Assembly (NCBI GenBank): GCA_020635035.1
Contig: JACKAO010000004.1
Location: 1 to 64,000, forward strand
DNA: 64,000 bases
Direction: 5' to 3'
DNA from: Calditrichia bacterium
GTDB taxonomy: Bacteria > Calditrichota > Calditrichia > Calditrichales > J004
Shown here: piece after piece, positions 24,444-33,214 of the stretch
Layout of the letters: each line of letters starts with the position of its first letter
How positions within the stretch are numbered: the stretch's first letter is position 1
Made by a program: the position numbers and the translations under genes
The notes under the pieces: model-generated
Database searches by the model: none
Seen by the model: only the letters and a program-made list of their open reading frames with translations
Told to the model about the DNA's origin: nothing

Positions 24444-25436
24444 ATGACTTTAGAGAAACAGAAGCAGGATAAAATTAAAGCTATTCTGAAATTTATTAAT
24501 GAGCATGAGAATTTTTTAATCACTACACATATCAATTCTGATGGCGATGCTCTGGCGTCTGTTTTAGGCTGTAGTATGTTTCTCGAAAAATTGGCTAAAG
24601 GTTATAAAATTATTCTGGATGATCAAATGATTGATCCTAAATATTCATTCCTGAAAAACTGGAGTAAAATTCAATCATATACAGAAGATCAAAAAGAAGA
24701 ATATCTGGCAAAAGTTGATGCAGCTTTGGTTTTTGATGCCCCTGATAATAAACGTATTGGTATTATTTACGATCTCATAAACAACAAAATCCCAACCACA
24801 AAAATTGACCATCACCCATCTGAATTTGTTTTCGGACCGGCAGACTGGATTGATTCTTCAGCATCTTCAGCATCTGCGATGCTCTATGAGATTATTGATA
24901 ACAGCAGCATTGAAACAGACCAGTTTATAAGTGAAGCATTGTATACAGGTATTGTTTATGATACAGGCAGATTATCATTTTCTAATACAAGGGCCAGGGA
25001 TTTTGAAATTTGTGCGGCACTTTTAAAAAACGGGGCAATACCACATAAAATTACAAATAACTTATTCTTTAATAATAATGCAGCAGCGCTAAAGGTTATA
25101 GGTAATGGCTTACAAAACCTTGAGCAATATGAAAATGGAAAAATCACCATCATTTTTCTGTCATATCAGGATTTAAACGGAGTTGATCAAAGCGAGATTG
25201 AAGAACTTGCGAACTACAGCGTATCTCTCAGAGAATCGGAAGTAGGTGTCTTTATTCGTGAAATTGAACCCGGATCATTTAAGTTAAGTCTGCGATCTAA
25301 AGAATATGTTGATGTCAGCAAGGTAGCGAATCAATTTGAAGGCGGGGGACATGTTCGTGCATCGGGGTGTCGCTATAAAGGCAGTTATTCTGATTTGGTC
25401 CGGAATCTGGTTAATGAAATAAAAATTCAATTATAG
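24444..25436 (+). CDS. nrnA: DHH/DHHA1 phosphoesterase, NrnA-like oligoribonuclease/pAp phosphatase
   Basis: The product has 330 residues. DHH motifs are TTHINSDGDALAS (metal site), the Asp of VFDAPD, and KIDHHPSEF (DHH), plus a Tyr-Asp-Thr-Gly region GIVYDTGRLSF. The C-terminal DHHA1 domain ends in GGGHVRASGC. NrnA degrades short RNA oligomers and dephosphorylates pAp, the by-product of sulfate activation. It is probably co-transcribed with the PAP2 gene. A GdpP-type cyclic-dinucleotide phosphodiesterase is excluded by the lack of membrane and GGDEF parts. Confidence 0.87.
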   Translation: MTLEKQKQDKIKAILKFINEHENFLITTHINSDGDALASVLGCSMFLEKLAKGYKIILDDQMIDPKYSFLKNWSKIQSYTEDQKEEYLAKVDAALVFDAPDNKRIGIIYDLINNKIPTTKIDHHPSEFVFGPADWIDSSASSASAMLYEIIDNSSIETDQFISEALYTGIVYDTGRLSFSNTRARDFEICAALLKNGAIPHKITNNLFFNNNAAALKVIGNGLQNLEQYENGKITIIFLSYQDLNGVDQSEIEELANYSVSLRESEVGVFIREIEPGSFKLSLRSKEYVDVSKVANQFEGGGHVRASGCRYKGSYSDLVRNLVNEIKIQL

Positions 25437-25604
25437 CCTACAAAAATTATTGTACTATCTCGTACATTAATTTCGAACCTGCTGGTACATATTAATTCTC
25501 ATTCCTTTGAAAAATCGTCATTCAGGTACACTTTTATCATAAAATTATTTTGGCATAACAGATGCATATAACTCTGTAGCTAATTAAATAAACGAGTTCT
25601 TACA

Positions 25605-25618
25605 TTCCGGGCCCGGAA
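25605..25618. promoter_or_regulatory. 14-bp perfect GC-rich palindrome upstream of a lipoprotein gene
   Basis: TTCCGGGCCCGGAA is fully self-complementary, in otherwise AT-rich intergenic DNA, 36 bp before the start codon at 25655. No T tract follows, so a terminator is unlikely. It could be an operator for a dimeric regulator. Confidence 0.35.
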
Positions 25619-25654
25619 ACATGAATTCAAAATTTCAACTACAGGAGTTAAATC

Positions 25655-26617
25655 ATGAAAACGTTAAGCTTAATCATAAGTGTTTTTTCAGTTCTTTTTT
25701 TTATGGCGTGTTCAAACAATACGGATTCCACAAATTCATCAACAGCTGAAGAAGAGAAGGCCATCAGCCAGGTATTAGAAGCTGATGATATGGTTTATGA
25801 AGAAATAGGTGATGCAACAGAAGATGATTATGGTGTCGAAGATCCAAGCTGGTTGCCGGGATCACTTGCAAAAGAAGGCTTCCGGATGCGATTTGGCAGG
25901 AAGATCGAAGAAAGAAAGAGAAATATCGAAGTGGTTCTGACATCAGATACAACCGCAACCGCATACATAAGCAACACTTATAAAGGACAATTTGTATCGC
26001 TTACAGGTGCCTGGGTAGATGATACCACTTTTACCCTGCAGCGCTTTTCGAAACCATTAGAACACCAGGTTGAGCGAGTCGTTAACTTGGTAAAATTTCG
26101 CGATGATGCTAATCTTGAAAGACGCAACTGGAAACGCACAAGTGTATCAATGGCAGATGGAAAATCCGTTCCCAACACAATTAAAATTATGGAACTTGTG
26201 ATCACACCTGAAAACCAGGATAGCATTATTATTACAAATCCGATTGATCATTTTGTAGATGGTGTAAATATTCTTACTTTACCACGCTTCACTGATGTGA
26301 CTGTACGTGTTAAAATTGAAAACAACTCTTCCAGCCTGGTTGAATATCCTGAAGGCAGTGGTTCAACGGAAAATGTAAGATTGCAATATGGGCGTAACAG
26401 AAAAGGTCACCATGCAAAAGCAAACTTCGAGTATGTTGGTAAAGACATCGATGGCTACCAGGTGTATGAAGGTCATTGGCAGGTAAGGCAGTTTTCAGGT
26501 ATACATCATGCAGTAATTGATGTAATTGATAATGGAACAATACTCAATGAAAACAGCGCAGATTATCCTTACAACTCGGCGACCTGGGGTACTCCATATC
26601 TTGTAACACCATTCTGA
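25655..26617 (+). CDS. lipoprotein of unknown function
   Basis: The product has 320 residues with a lipoprotein signal (MKTLSLIISVFSVLFFMAC, lipid-Cys19). A Ser/Thr/Asn and acidic linker follows (about 20-60). The mature part is mostly beta in character, with SDTTATAYISNTYKGQF, DTTFTLQRFSK, a Lys/Arg-rich GRKIEERKRNIEV and a C-terminal region HWQVRQFSGIHHAVIDVIDNGTI. It has no Cys beyond the lipid Cys and no recognisable catalytic motif. The AGGAG Shine-Dalgarno is strong and a clear terminator follows, so it forms its own unit. I do not recognise the family. Confidence 0.65.
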   Translation: MKTLSLIISVFSVLFFMACSNNTDSTNSSTAEEEKAISQVLEADDMVYEEIGDATEDDYGVEDPSWLPGSLAKEGFRMRFGRKIEERKRNIEVVLTSDTTATAYISNTYKGQFVSLTGAWVDDTTFTLQRFSKPLEHQVERVVNLVKFRDDANLERRNWKRTSVSMADGKSVPNTIKIMELVITPENQDSIIITNPIDHFVDGVNILTLPRFTDVTVRVKIENNSSSLVEYPEGSGSTENVRLQYGRNRKGHHAKANFEYVGKDIDGYQVYEGHWQVRQFSGIHHAVIDVIDNGTILNENSADYPYNSATWGTPYLVTPF

Positions 26618-26625
26618 TCTGATAT

Positions 26626-26648
26626 AGCCCGCCTGAGTGCGGGCTTTT
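26626..26648 (+). terminator. intrinsic terminator after the lipoprotein gene
   Basis: AGCCCGC (26626-26632) pairs with GCGGGCT (26639-26645) around a 6-base loop, followed by TTTTA. Confidence 0.85.
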
Positions 26649-26717
26649 ATTAATTTTATAAAAATTGATTGTAAAAAGGCGATACTTTAAACTATTTAAA
26701 TATTAATCTATACAGCT

Positions 26718-28226
26718 ATGAAAAAATTAAACCGAATACTTTTCCTGCTAACAATTTTATTCTCATTTATACAGGCACAAGATGTTGATGGTGATCGTAT
26801 AAAAGAAAGTATTCGGGAATTAGGTCGTAAAATTGAGCAGATACACTCTTTGGCAGAAAGATATAAAAATGATGCGGCATTAAGAGTAATTATCCTTGCT
26901 GATGAAGATCTTAAACAGGCAATTTCCCTTTTGAAAGAATGGGAAGATGATCACCGAAAAGCAGGCAGGCTGCTCCTGGCAAAAGCAAAATATCAGAGTG
27001 CTGAAAAACGTGCGGATTATGCATCCCGGCTGGTGTTATATAAGCCAATGCTTAACCTGAAAAATGACCTTGAAAGTCTTCTTCAACAAGCTGAGACGGT
27101 ATCGCACAATAATAAAAATAATGACATCATCTATTACCTTTCCAAGGCAAGGGAGTTTCACCGAAAAGCACTGCTGGCATTTGAGAAAAATCGCTATCTT
27201 CAGGGATACGAGTTTGTAAGAATTGCCACATATTTCGCCAATAAAACAATTTCTTTTACCAAATCGGATAATGATGGTATTAATGATAACAACAGTTTTA
27301 ACGAGCAGAGAAATAATATTCAGAATCTTCTGAATCAGGCAGGAGTACTTTCTGAAAATGATGCTGTTCTGACGGATCTGTACGCAAACGCCGATCAATA
27401 TTTTGAACAAAGCCAGGAAGCATACAATCTCGGCAATGTAAGGCGTGCGTTTAATTTATTACAACTTTCAGAAAGGCTTTTATATCGATTAATAGATCTT
27501 GCTGAATCTGGATCTGAAGGAACAAAACAGAATCAGGTTGAAACAAATTATCTGTCTTTAGGTCGTTATCTGGATGCTGTTCGCAATGAATACAATCAGT
27601 CTGGCCAGCAAAGCCGTTTATTGGAAAAGGCTGAAACATTGCACAAAACAGCAGGAATACAATTGCAAAACAACGAGCTGGAGAAGGCGTCTTCTTCTAT
27701 TAATCTTTCTCAAAGTATGGCAATGCGTGCTTTTAAAAAACTATCCGCTCCGGTAGATGAAAAAGCAAATATTGGCCTGCGCTTTAACGAAGTGGAACGT
27801 CTGCTTTCAATGCAAAAAAATAAGCTGGAAAATAATCCTGATCCACAATTAGAATCCCTGCATTTACATGCACAGCAGCTTTTTAATGCATCAAAGCAGG
27901 CTCAAAATCAAAAGCAAAATGTCCGTGCTGCTTATTTACTTAATATGACACTGAGATTACTGAATCGTGTTGAAAATGCGTCATCAAAGAGCACGATTAT
28001 TAAAAATAACCCGCAGCAAATACAAGGTGATATTAATCGTTTAATGCAAATTTTTTCACGTTTGCAGAATAATTCCAATCTTTCAACAAAAGACAGCGAC
28101 AGAATTAATATTCTCTTTGAAATGCTTCAACAGGCAAATGAAGAATTTGAAAAAAACAATCTCTTAAGTTCCTCTGAAATTATATCACTTATACAAAAAC
28201 AATTGGGCACAATTGTAACAAATTAA
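26718..28226 (+). CDS. secreted helical-repeat protein, unknown function
   Basis: The product has 502 residues with a signal peptide (MKKLNRILFLLTILFSFIQA). Almost all of the mature part is predicted alpha-helical and charged, with recurring heptad-like segments ending in ASR, LLQQAE, LLNQA and LLRL (for example NVRRAFNLLQLSERLLYRLIDL and NVRAAYLLNMTLRLLNRVEN). These look like degenerate helical-hairpin repeats spaced about 90-120 residues, suggesting a solenoid or coiled-coil periplasmic scaffold. It is followed after 21 bp by a beta-barrel candidate of almost the same length. No known family recognised. Confidence 0.6.
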   Translation: MKKLNRILFLLTILFSFIQAQDVDGDRIKESIRELGRKIEQIHSLAERYKNDAALRVIILADEDLKQAISLLKEWEDDHRKAGRLLLAKAKYQSAEKRADYASRLVLYKPMLNLKNDLESLLQQAETVSHNNKNNDIIYYLSKAREFHRKALLAFEKNRYLQGYEFVRIATYFANKTISFTKSDNDGINDNNSFNEQRNNIQNLLNQAGVLSENDAVLTDLYANADQYFEQSQEAYNLGNVRRAFNLLQLSERLLYRLIDLAESGSEGTKQNQVETNYLSLGRYLDAVRNEYNQSGQQSRLLEKAETLHKTAGIQLQNNELEKASSSINLSQSMAMRAFKKLSAPVDEKANIGLRFNEVERLLSMQKNKLENNPDPQLESLHLHAQQLFNASKQAQNQKQNVRAAYLLNMTLRLLNRVENASSKSTIIKNNPQQIQGDINRLMQIFSRLQNNSNLSTKDSDRINILFEMLQQANEEFEKNNLLSSSEIISLIQKQLGTIVTN

Positions 28227-28247
28227 TATCAATACGGTTCACTATTA

Positions 28248-29759
28248 ATGAAGCTGATTTTTAATGCATGTTTGCTGTGTCTTTCAACAGTAACAAATTA
28301 TATTGCTGCTCAGGAAATTTCTGACCGGGAAAGCTATCAGCTCCTGTTGCTCGAGATGCAGGTAATATATCATTATGATTCATTTAAAAGTCAGACAAAC
28401 TCAATGATGGATTCTGCAAAAACATACGCTGAAAATGGTGATTATGAACTTGCTCTGGCCTTTTTGGAAGAAGCCCGAGAAGGTCTGCCCGTACCGGAGC
28501 AAAAATCTGAACAGCAAATTTACAGCGAATCAGATTTCCGTCCCTTTTCTTTTAATATTATATCCGGCATTGACTATAGCAAGCAGGAATTTGAACTGGG
28601 CTTGGATCAATCGGATAGCACACTTCTGGATGAAATTTCAAAGCCGTTTATCGGATTTAATTTAAAATACTTTTTTAATAAAAATGCTCAAATTACTAAT
28701 CAGTTAAAATACGATCGTGAATACTTTTTTAATGAATTAAATTTTGAAATAGAGAAAAATCTTGAACAGGCTGAATTATTGATAAACCCGGGTCACATCT
28801 TCAGCTTTAACAATGTATATGATGGCTTAAGTTTTTCTGAGATATTTCTTGATTTAAATCTAAAAAGTAATCGCCAAAACTCGCAGTGGTATTGGAGTGT
28901 ACAAAATCTAAGTCGTTACAAGAAATATTCTAACCCTGACAAGACTATTCCGGATTTCTTTAGAAATCTTACAAAAATTTACATTAATTATGATCAGGGC
29001 TTTTATAAATCTTTGCAGTTTGATTACAACCTTGATTATAACGAGAGTATCAATTTTGATAACAATGATTTCATTGAGCAGTCGGGGGGAATAGGTTATC
29101 AGAGTAACTTTTTCAATAATCTTAAATATAAGTTCTCTGCTCATTATCGCTATTCCAGATTTAATTATCTTATAAGCGATGAAACAAGTGATAGCCTGTT
29201 CTCTAATATTTCCCAGAATTATACATTTGAGCATGATTTAAAATATAATCTGATACCCTTAATTGACCTTAATTTGGATGGTGAATTTTCTGCGAAATCT
29301 TACAGGAAAAAAACAGAACAAGAGCCCGATTATCAGTTTATCCGGTTAAATCCTTTTGTTACATTTAATATGTCTGAAAAGACATTGTTGCGTGCAGGAT
29401 ATATCTTTGAGAATAAATCACACCAAACAGATGGTTTAACTGCTAAAGAGTATGTGAACGATCAGGATTATTATAGTAATGGTTTCAGTGCCGGATTTGA
29501 TTATTCTGACCTTGCAGATTTTTACATCTCATTTAATGTTGAATATATGCAAAGAAGATACCCGACGAACGAAAATGTGGATTTCAGTATTTACAGTAAT
29601 AGAAATATTCTGAATATTATGCTGTTTGCACAGCTGCCGTTGTCTGAAAAAATCTCTTTGAACGCTATTGCCTCCTACGATAATGATAAAGATGTTGATC
29701 TTGACTACAATGATATTATTAGTTCTTTCTTTACTTTGGAGTTGAGTTACTCATTATAA
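28248..29759 (+). CDS. outer-membrane beta-barrel candidate, unknown function
   Basis: The product has 503 residues with a signal peptide (MKLIFNACLLCLSTVTNYIAAQ). Residues about 25-85 are helical with a TPR-like element (YAENGDYELALAFLEEAREGL). From about residue 95 the sequence is a long run of alternating aromatic/polar strands with many Tyr, Asn, Asp and Phe, ending LELSYSL at the C-terminus. This is the signature of a transmembrane beta-barrel of the FCB group. It is 21 bp behind the helical-repeat gene, so the two proteins probably work together across the periplasm. I recognise no family. Confidence 0.6.
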   Translation: MKLIFNACLLCLSTVTNYIAAQEISDRESYQLLLLEMQVIYHYDSFKSQTNSMMDSAKTYAENGDYELALAFLEEAREGLPVPEQKSEQQIYSESDFRPFSFNIISGIDYSKQEFELGLDQSDSTLLDEISKPFIGFNLKYFFNKNAQITNQLKYDREYFFNELNFEIEKNLEQAELLINPGHIFSFNNVYDGLSFSEIFLDLNLKSNRQNSQWYWSVQNLSRYKKYSNPDKTIPDFFRNLTKIYINYDQGFYKSLQFDYNLDYNESINFDNNDFIEQSGGIGYQSNFFNNLKYKFSAHYRYSRFNYLISDETSDSLFSNISQNYTFEHDLKYNLIPLIDLNLDGEFSAKSYRKKTEQEPDYQFIRLNPFVTFNMSEKTLLRAGYIFENKSHQTDGLTAKEYVNDQDYYSNGFSAGFDYSDLADFYISFNVEYMQRRYPTNENVDFSIYSNRNILNIMLFAQLPLSEKISLNAIASYDNDKDVDLDYNDIISSFFTLELSYSL

Positions 29760-29868
29760 TATCTTGAAAAAATATTTTATAGTATTGTAAATAATTGGAA
29801 ACAATAAAAATCAGATTGAGTATCAAAAAACATCAAAATAAAAAATATAAATTAATTCCCTGATAATG

Positions 29869-29898
29869 TTGACTTATATGTCAGCTCTCAGCTAAATT
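29869..29898 (+). promoter_or_regulatory. sigma70-type promoter upstream of the TPR-HTH gene
   Basis: TTGACT (29869-29874), an 18-base spacer, TAAATT (29893-29898). The hexamers are the same as at gap and at 33154-33182. The predicted leader to the start codon at 30054 would be about 150 bases. Confidence 0.5.
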
Positions 29899-30053
29899 TG
29901 GGCATACAATTTCTTCTTAGAAATTCTTAGTTTTATCCCCAAATTTAAAGAGTATCTATAGAATCTATTTTACATTCAGTTTTTCTTGTAAAACTTTTTT
30001 AACAATATTTTAGTGAAATGCGTTTTATTAATGCATTTTAGTCTGGAGAAATA

Positions 30054-31178
30054 ATGAAACCTTCTGCGCTTTATGTTTTATCTGCATATTTAAAAAAATG
30101 GTCTTATGCGGATAATAAACTAACTATAAACTATACTTTCTGTATAAATGATGGATATTACAGAAAGCATAAAGAACTTAGGCTGAACAAAACGGCACCA
30201 ATGATATCTGAATTATTAGGTCAGCTTCTTAAAGACGCTAAAAATGGGAATTCAGCTCCTTCTGATGAGCCGGTTCGATTTGTTGGGGAAGGTGAAGTTA
30301 AAAAGAAGCTCAGCGGTTTTTTTAATAAAATTGCCAAGGAATTCAAAGGAAATAAAAAAACACGTGGTAAGTCGCGCATGATTTCTTCAAGAAGTATAGA
30401 CTTTTACTACAATGATTTTGAGTATGAGCAACTGGAAGACGATGTAAAGTTTTATGTTCATCTTAACAGGGGGTTGAACAAAGTTTCCGGTGATTTATGG
30501 AGCAATGCTGTTTCAGACTTTAAATTGGCCATTGGTTTCAAGCCTGAAGATATTACTGCAAATAAATATCTCGCCATGGCATTTAATAAACTTGGTCAGT
30601 TCTCAGATGCAGTTGTTCCGCTTAAAATATATGCAGATTCTGAAAACACTCCGGAAAGTTTGAATGCACTGGCGATCGCCTATATTAATCTTGAAGAGTA
30701 TGAGAAAGCTGATGAGATTTTCCGTCAGATAACCGAAAACTTCAGTGACTCAAATATTGCTCTTTTTGGCCGTGCACAGATTGGTTATAAAAAAGGCCAG
30801 GAATTTCTCTCACACCTGGATAAAATTTATGAAAAGAATCCGGAATTGCTGGTTGAAAAGTTAAAGACTGAGTGGGAATACAAATTACCCCCAAACAGCA
30901 GTAATGCAACTATCTGGAATGCGGCAACAGCTGCACGGTATCTTGGCTTCGAAAGGCCTTTTGATCTTACTAAAAAAGCATTTAACCAGGAGATCCCCTG
31001 TTATTTTAATGCCGATAAAGGGACAATCCGGTTTGTTAAGGAAGAAATAGATTGCTGGATTGAACTGCACAACCGTTATAATATTGATGGTTCAACCTAC
31101 CAGGTTTATGAAAATAAACTGCTTCCGCAAGAAAAAGGAAAAACCCCTAAAAAGAAATCTGCTAAGACTTTATCATAA
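30054..31178 (+). CDS. TPR protein with a C-terminal excisionase/MerR-like DNA-binding domain
   Basis: A cytoplasmic protein of 374 residues. The N-terminus (1-130) is unrecognised and basic. TPR-like repeats span about 140-260 (LNRGLNKVSGDLWSNAVSDF, YLAMAFNKLGQFSDAV, LAIAYINLEEYEKADEIF). Near residues 285-345 is an HTH_17-like segment: AATAARYLGFERPFDLTKKA, then CYFNADKGTIRFVKEEIDCWIE. This matches the excisionase pattern of a helix-turn-helix, a wing carrying a small residue, then R-F-x-K-E-E-I-D-x-W. The tail is Lys-rich. It suggests a TPR-regulated transcription factor or DNA-tethered scaffold. A promoter-like pair is upstream; rlmD follows 20 bp downstream. Confidence 0.65.
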   Translation: MKPSALYVLSAYLKKWSYADNKLTINYTFCINDGYYRKHKELRLNKTAPMISELLGQLLKDAKNGNSAPSDEPVRFVGEGEVKKKLSGFFNKIAKEFKGNKKTRGKSRMISSRSIDFYYNDFEYEQLEDDVKFYVHLNRGLNKVSGDLWSNAVSDFKLAIGFKPEDITANKYLAMAFNKLGQFSDAVVPLKIYADSENTPESLNALAIAYINLEEYEKADEIFRQITENFSDSNIALFGRAQIGYKKGQEFLSHLDKIYEKNPELLVEKLKTEWEYKLPPNSSNATIWNAATAARYLGFERPFDLTKKAFNQEIPCYFNADKGTIRFVKEEIDCWIELHNRYNIDGSTYQVYENKLLPQEKGKTPKKKSAKTLS

Positions 31179-31198
31179 TAGTAGCTGATTGCAATTTG

Positions 31199-32602
31199 AT
31201 GGAAAAAACCTCCTATCCTGTTAAGAAAAACGCGGTTTATCCCCTGGAGATAACTTCACTTGCCTTTGGTGGAAAAGGCGTTGCCCGCATTGATGATTAC
31301 GTTATATTCGTTAAACAAGCCCTTCCGGGTGATATTGTAAATGCCCGTATTGTAAAAAGAAAAAGTAGTTATGCGGAAGCAATTATTGATTCCTTCAGTA
31401 AAAAATCCGACCAGCGTGTTGATGCACCCTGTGAACATTTTGATTACTGCGGAGGCTGCACCTGGCAAAATCTTGAATATAATAATCAGCTTTCACACAA
31501 AACGCAGATTGTAAAAGATGCAATCAGGCATATATCAGGATTGGAAAATTGTGAAATCAGACCAATAATAGCATCCAGCAGGCCTTTTCACTACCGTAAC
31601 AAAATGGAATTTTCGTTTGCTGATCGAAAATGGCTCACCCCCGATGAATTAGGAGATCCGGATATCTCAAAGGATTTTGCTCTTGGCTTACATGTACCGG
31701 GTACTTTTGACAAGATCCTGCATATTGAAAAATGCCTTTTACAAACTCCTGAGTGTAACGAAATTCTGGCTTTCATTTCCAGATATGCCAGGGAAAATGA
31801 TATTAAACCATACGGGATAAAATCTCACCAGGGTTTTTTGCGATTCCTGGTAATCAGGCAAAGCTATTTTACTAAAGAGATAATGGTAAATATTGTAACG
31901 GCCTATGAAGATGATAATATATTAAAACCTTTGGCACTCAAGCTTAAGGAAAAATTCCCGCAGATTACCTCTATCGTAAATAATATAAATACGCGAAAAG
32001 CACAGATTGCGCAAGGTGAGAAAGAGATTTTGCTGTCAGGAAAAGACTGCATTGTAGATAAAATAGGACCTTTTGAATTTAATATTTCAGCTAATTCATT
32101 TTTCCAGACAAATACAAAACAGGCAGAAGTTTTATATGATACTGCAATGGACTTTGCTGATTTGCAAACAGATGATATGGTCTGGGACCTGTATTCAGGT
32201 ACAGGAACAATCAGCTTGTATCTGGCTCAAAAAGCAAAATTTGTAACCGGATTTGAGATAGCAGAGAGTTCAGTACAAAATGCTTTTCAAAATGCTGAAA
32301 AATATAATCTTGAAAATGTAAATTTTATTGCCGGTGATGTAATTGACAATATGCAACATCTGAAGGAAAATGTTGATGTCATTGTAACAGATCCGCCAAG
32401 ATCAGGAATGCATGAAAAAGTAGTTGATGCAATAATTAAATCCAAAGCACAAAAAGTTGTTTATGTCTCGTGTAATCCCACCACGATGGCCCGTGATTTA
32501 AAGCTTTTAAGCAGTAATTATACAATTGATATTATACAGCCCGTTGATATGTTTCCGCATACCTATCATATAGAATGTGTAACCCGATTATCACATAAAT
32601 AA
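31199..32602 (+). CDS. rlmD: 23S rRNA (uracil-C5)-methyltransferase, RlmD/RumA family
   Basis: I use the ATG at 31199 rather than the TTG just before it; the product has 467 residues. It has an N-terminal TRAM domain (about 10-65) and the iron-sulfur cysteines Cys78, Cys84 and Cys87 in CEHFDYCGGCTW with a later Cys in HIEKCLLQ. The Rossmann SAM motif is DLYSGTGTISLYLA, with TDPPRSGMHEK, and the catalytic nucleophile is in VYVSCNPTTMARDL. It methylates a specific uridine of 23S rRNA (or tRNA in TrmA-like members). The trmH-type gene starts 5 bp after its stop. Confidence 0.9.
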   Translation: MEKTSYPVKKNAVYPLEITSLAFGGKGVARIDDYVIFVKQALPGDIVNARIVKRKSSYAEAIIDSFSKKSDQRVDAPCEHFDYCGGCTWQNLEYNNQLSHKTQIVKDAIRHISGLENCEIRPIIASSRPFHYRNKMEFSFADRKWLTPDELGDPDISKDFALGLHVPGTFDKILHIEKCLLQTPECNEILAFISRYARENDIKPYGIKSHQGFLRFLVIRQSYFTKEIMVNIVTAYEDDNILKPLALKLKEKFPQITSIVNNINTRKAQIAQGEKEILLSGKDCIVDKIGPFEFNISANSFFQTNTKQAEVLYDTAMDFADLQTDDMVWDLYSGTGTISLYLAQKAKFVTGFEIAESSVQNAFQNAEKYNLENVNFIAGDVIDNMQHLKENVDVIVTDPPRSGMHEKVVDAIIKSKAQKVVYVSCNPTTMARDLKLLSSNYTIDIIQPVDMFPHTYHIECVTRLSHK

Positions 32603-32607
32603 ACGCT

Positions 32608-33138
32608 ATGCGCAGAAAACTTAATTTTGAAGAAATTTTTAGCAATCGGCCTTCTGCTGAAGAGCTACGAAATATGCAGCGGAAGCCAATCGTTGCATTA
32701 ATAGAAAATATCCGCAGCATGCATAATGTGGGCAGCATTTTCCGAAGCAGTGACGGAGCCCGTATTAATGAATTGCTGCTCAGTGGTTTTACACCGGTAC
32801 CACCACGCCCTGAAATATCTAAAACCGCGTTGGGTGCCACTGAAACGGTACCCTGGCGATATGTAGAAGATAACGTTAAGGCTATTGAAGGATTGAAACA
32901 AAAAGGTTATACAGTCTATACTGTTGAACAAACAACGGACAGTAAAAACTTTTATGAAGTGGAGTATAAGTTTCCACTTTGTCTGATTATGGGTAATGAA
33001 GTTGATGGTGTTTCAGATAATTTGGTAAGCAGGGCTGACTGCGCAATAGAAATCCCGATGCTTGGTGTTAAACACTCTTTAAATGTATCCGTTGCATATG
33101 GTATAATTCTTTATCACATCCTTTCTAAGTGTATGTAA
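32608..33138 (+). CDS. SpoU/TrmH family RNA 2'-O-methyltransferase
   Basis: The product has 176 residues. SPOUT motifs are VALIENIRSMHNVGSIFRSSDGAR (motif 1 with the conserved Asn and Arg), LIMGNEVDGVSDNLV (motif 2) and IPMLGVKHSLNVSVAYGIIL (motif 3, SAM-binding knot). SpoU enzymes methylate the 2'-OH of a tRNA or rRNA ribose. The target cannot be read from the sequence. It forms a two-gene RNA-modification unit with rlmD. Confidence 0.88.
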   Translation: MRRKLNFEEIFSNRPSAEELRNMQRKPIVALIENIRSMHNVGSIFRSSDGARINELLLSGFTPVPPRPEISKTALGATETVPWRYVEDNVKAIEGLKQKGYTVYTVEQTTDSKNFYEVEYKFPLCLIMGNEVDGVSDNLVSRADCAIEIPMLGVKHSLNVSVAYGIILYHILSKCM

Positions 33139-33153
33139 AATTAAAGCTTATAC

Positions 33154-33182
33154 TTGACTCACTGAGCCATTCCGTCTAAATT
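33154..33182 (+). promoter_or_regulatory. sigma70-type promoter of the DUF4388 cassette
   Basis: TTGACT (33154-33159), 17-base spacer, TAAATT (33177-33182), identical boxes to the gap promoter. Transcription would begin near 33189, after an ATG at 33185. The translated start is therefore most likely the ATG at 33215. Confidence 0.55.
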
Positions 33183-33214
33183 GAATGGTGCTGAAAAATC
33201 AAAAGGCATTTGCA

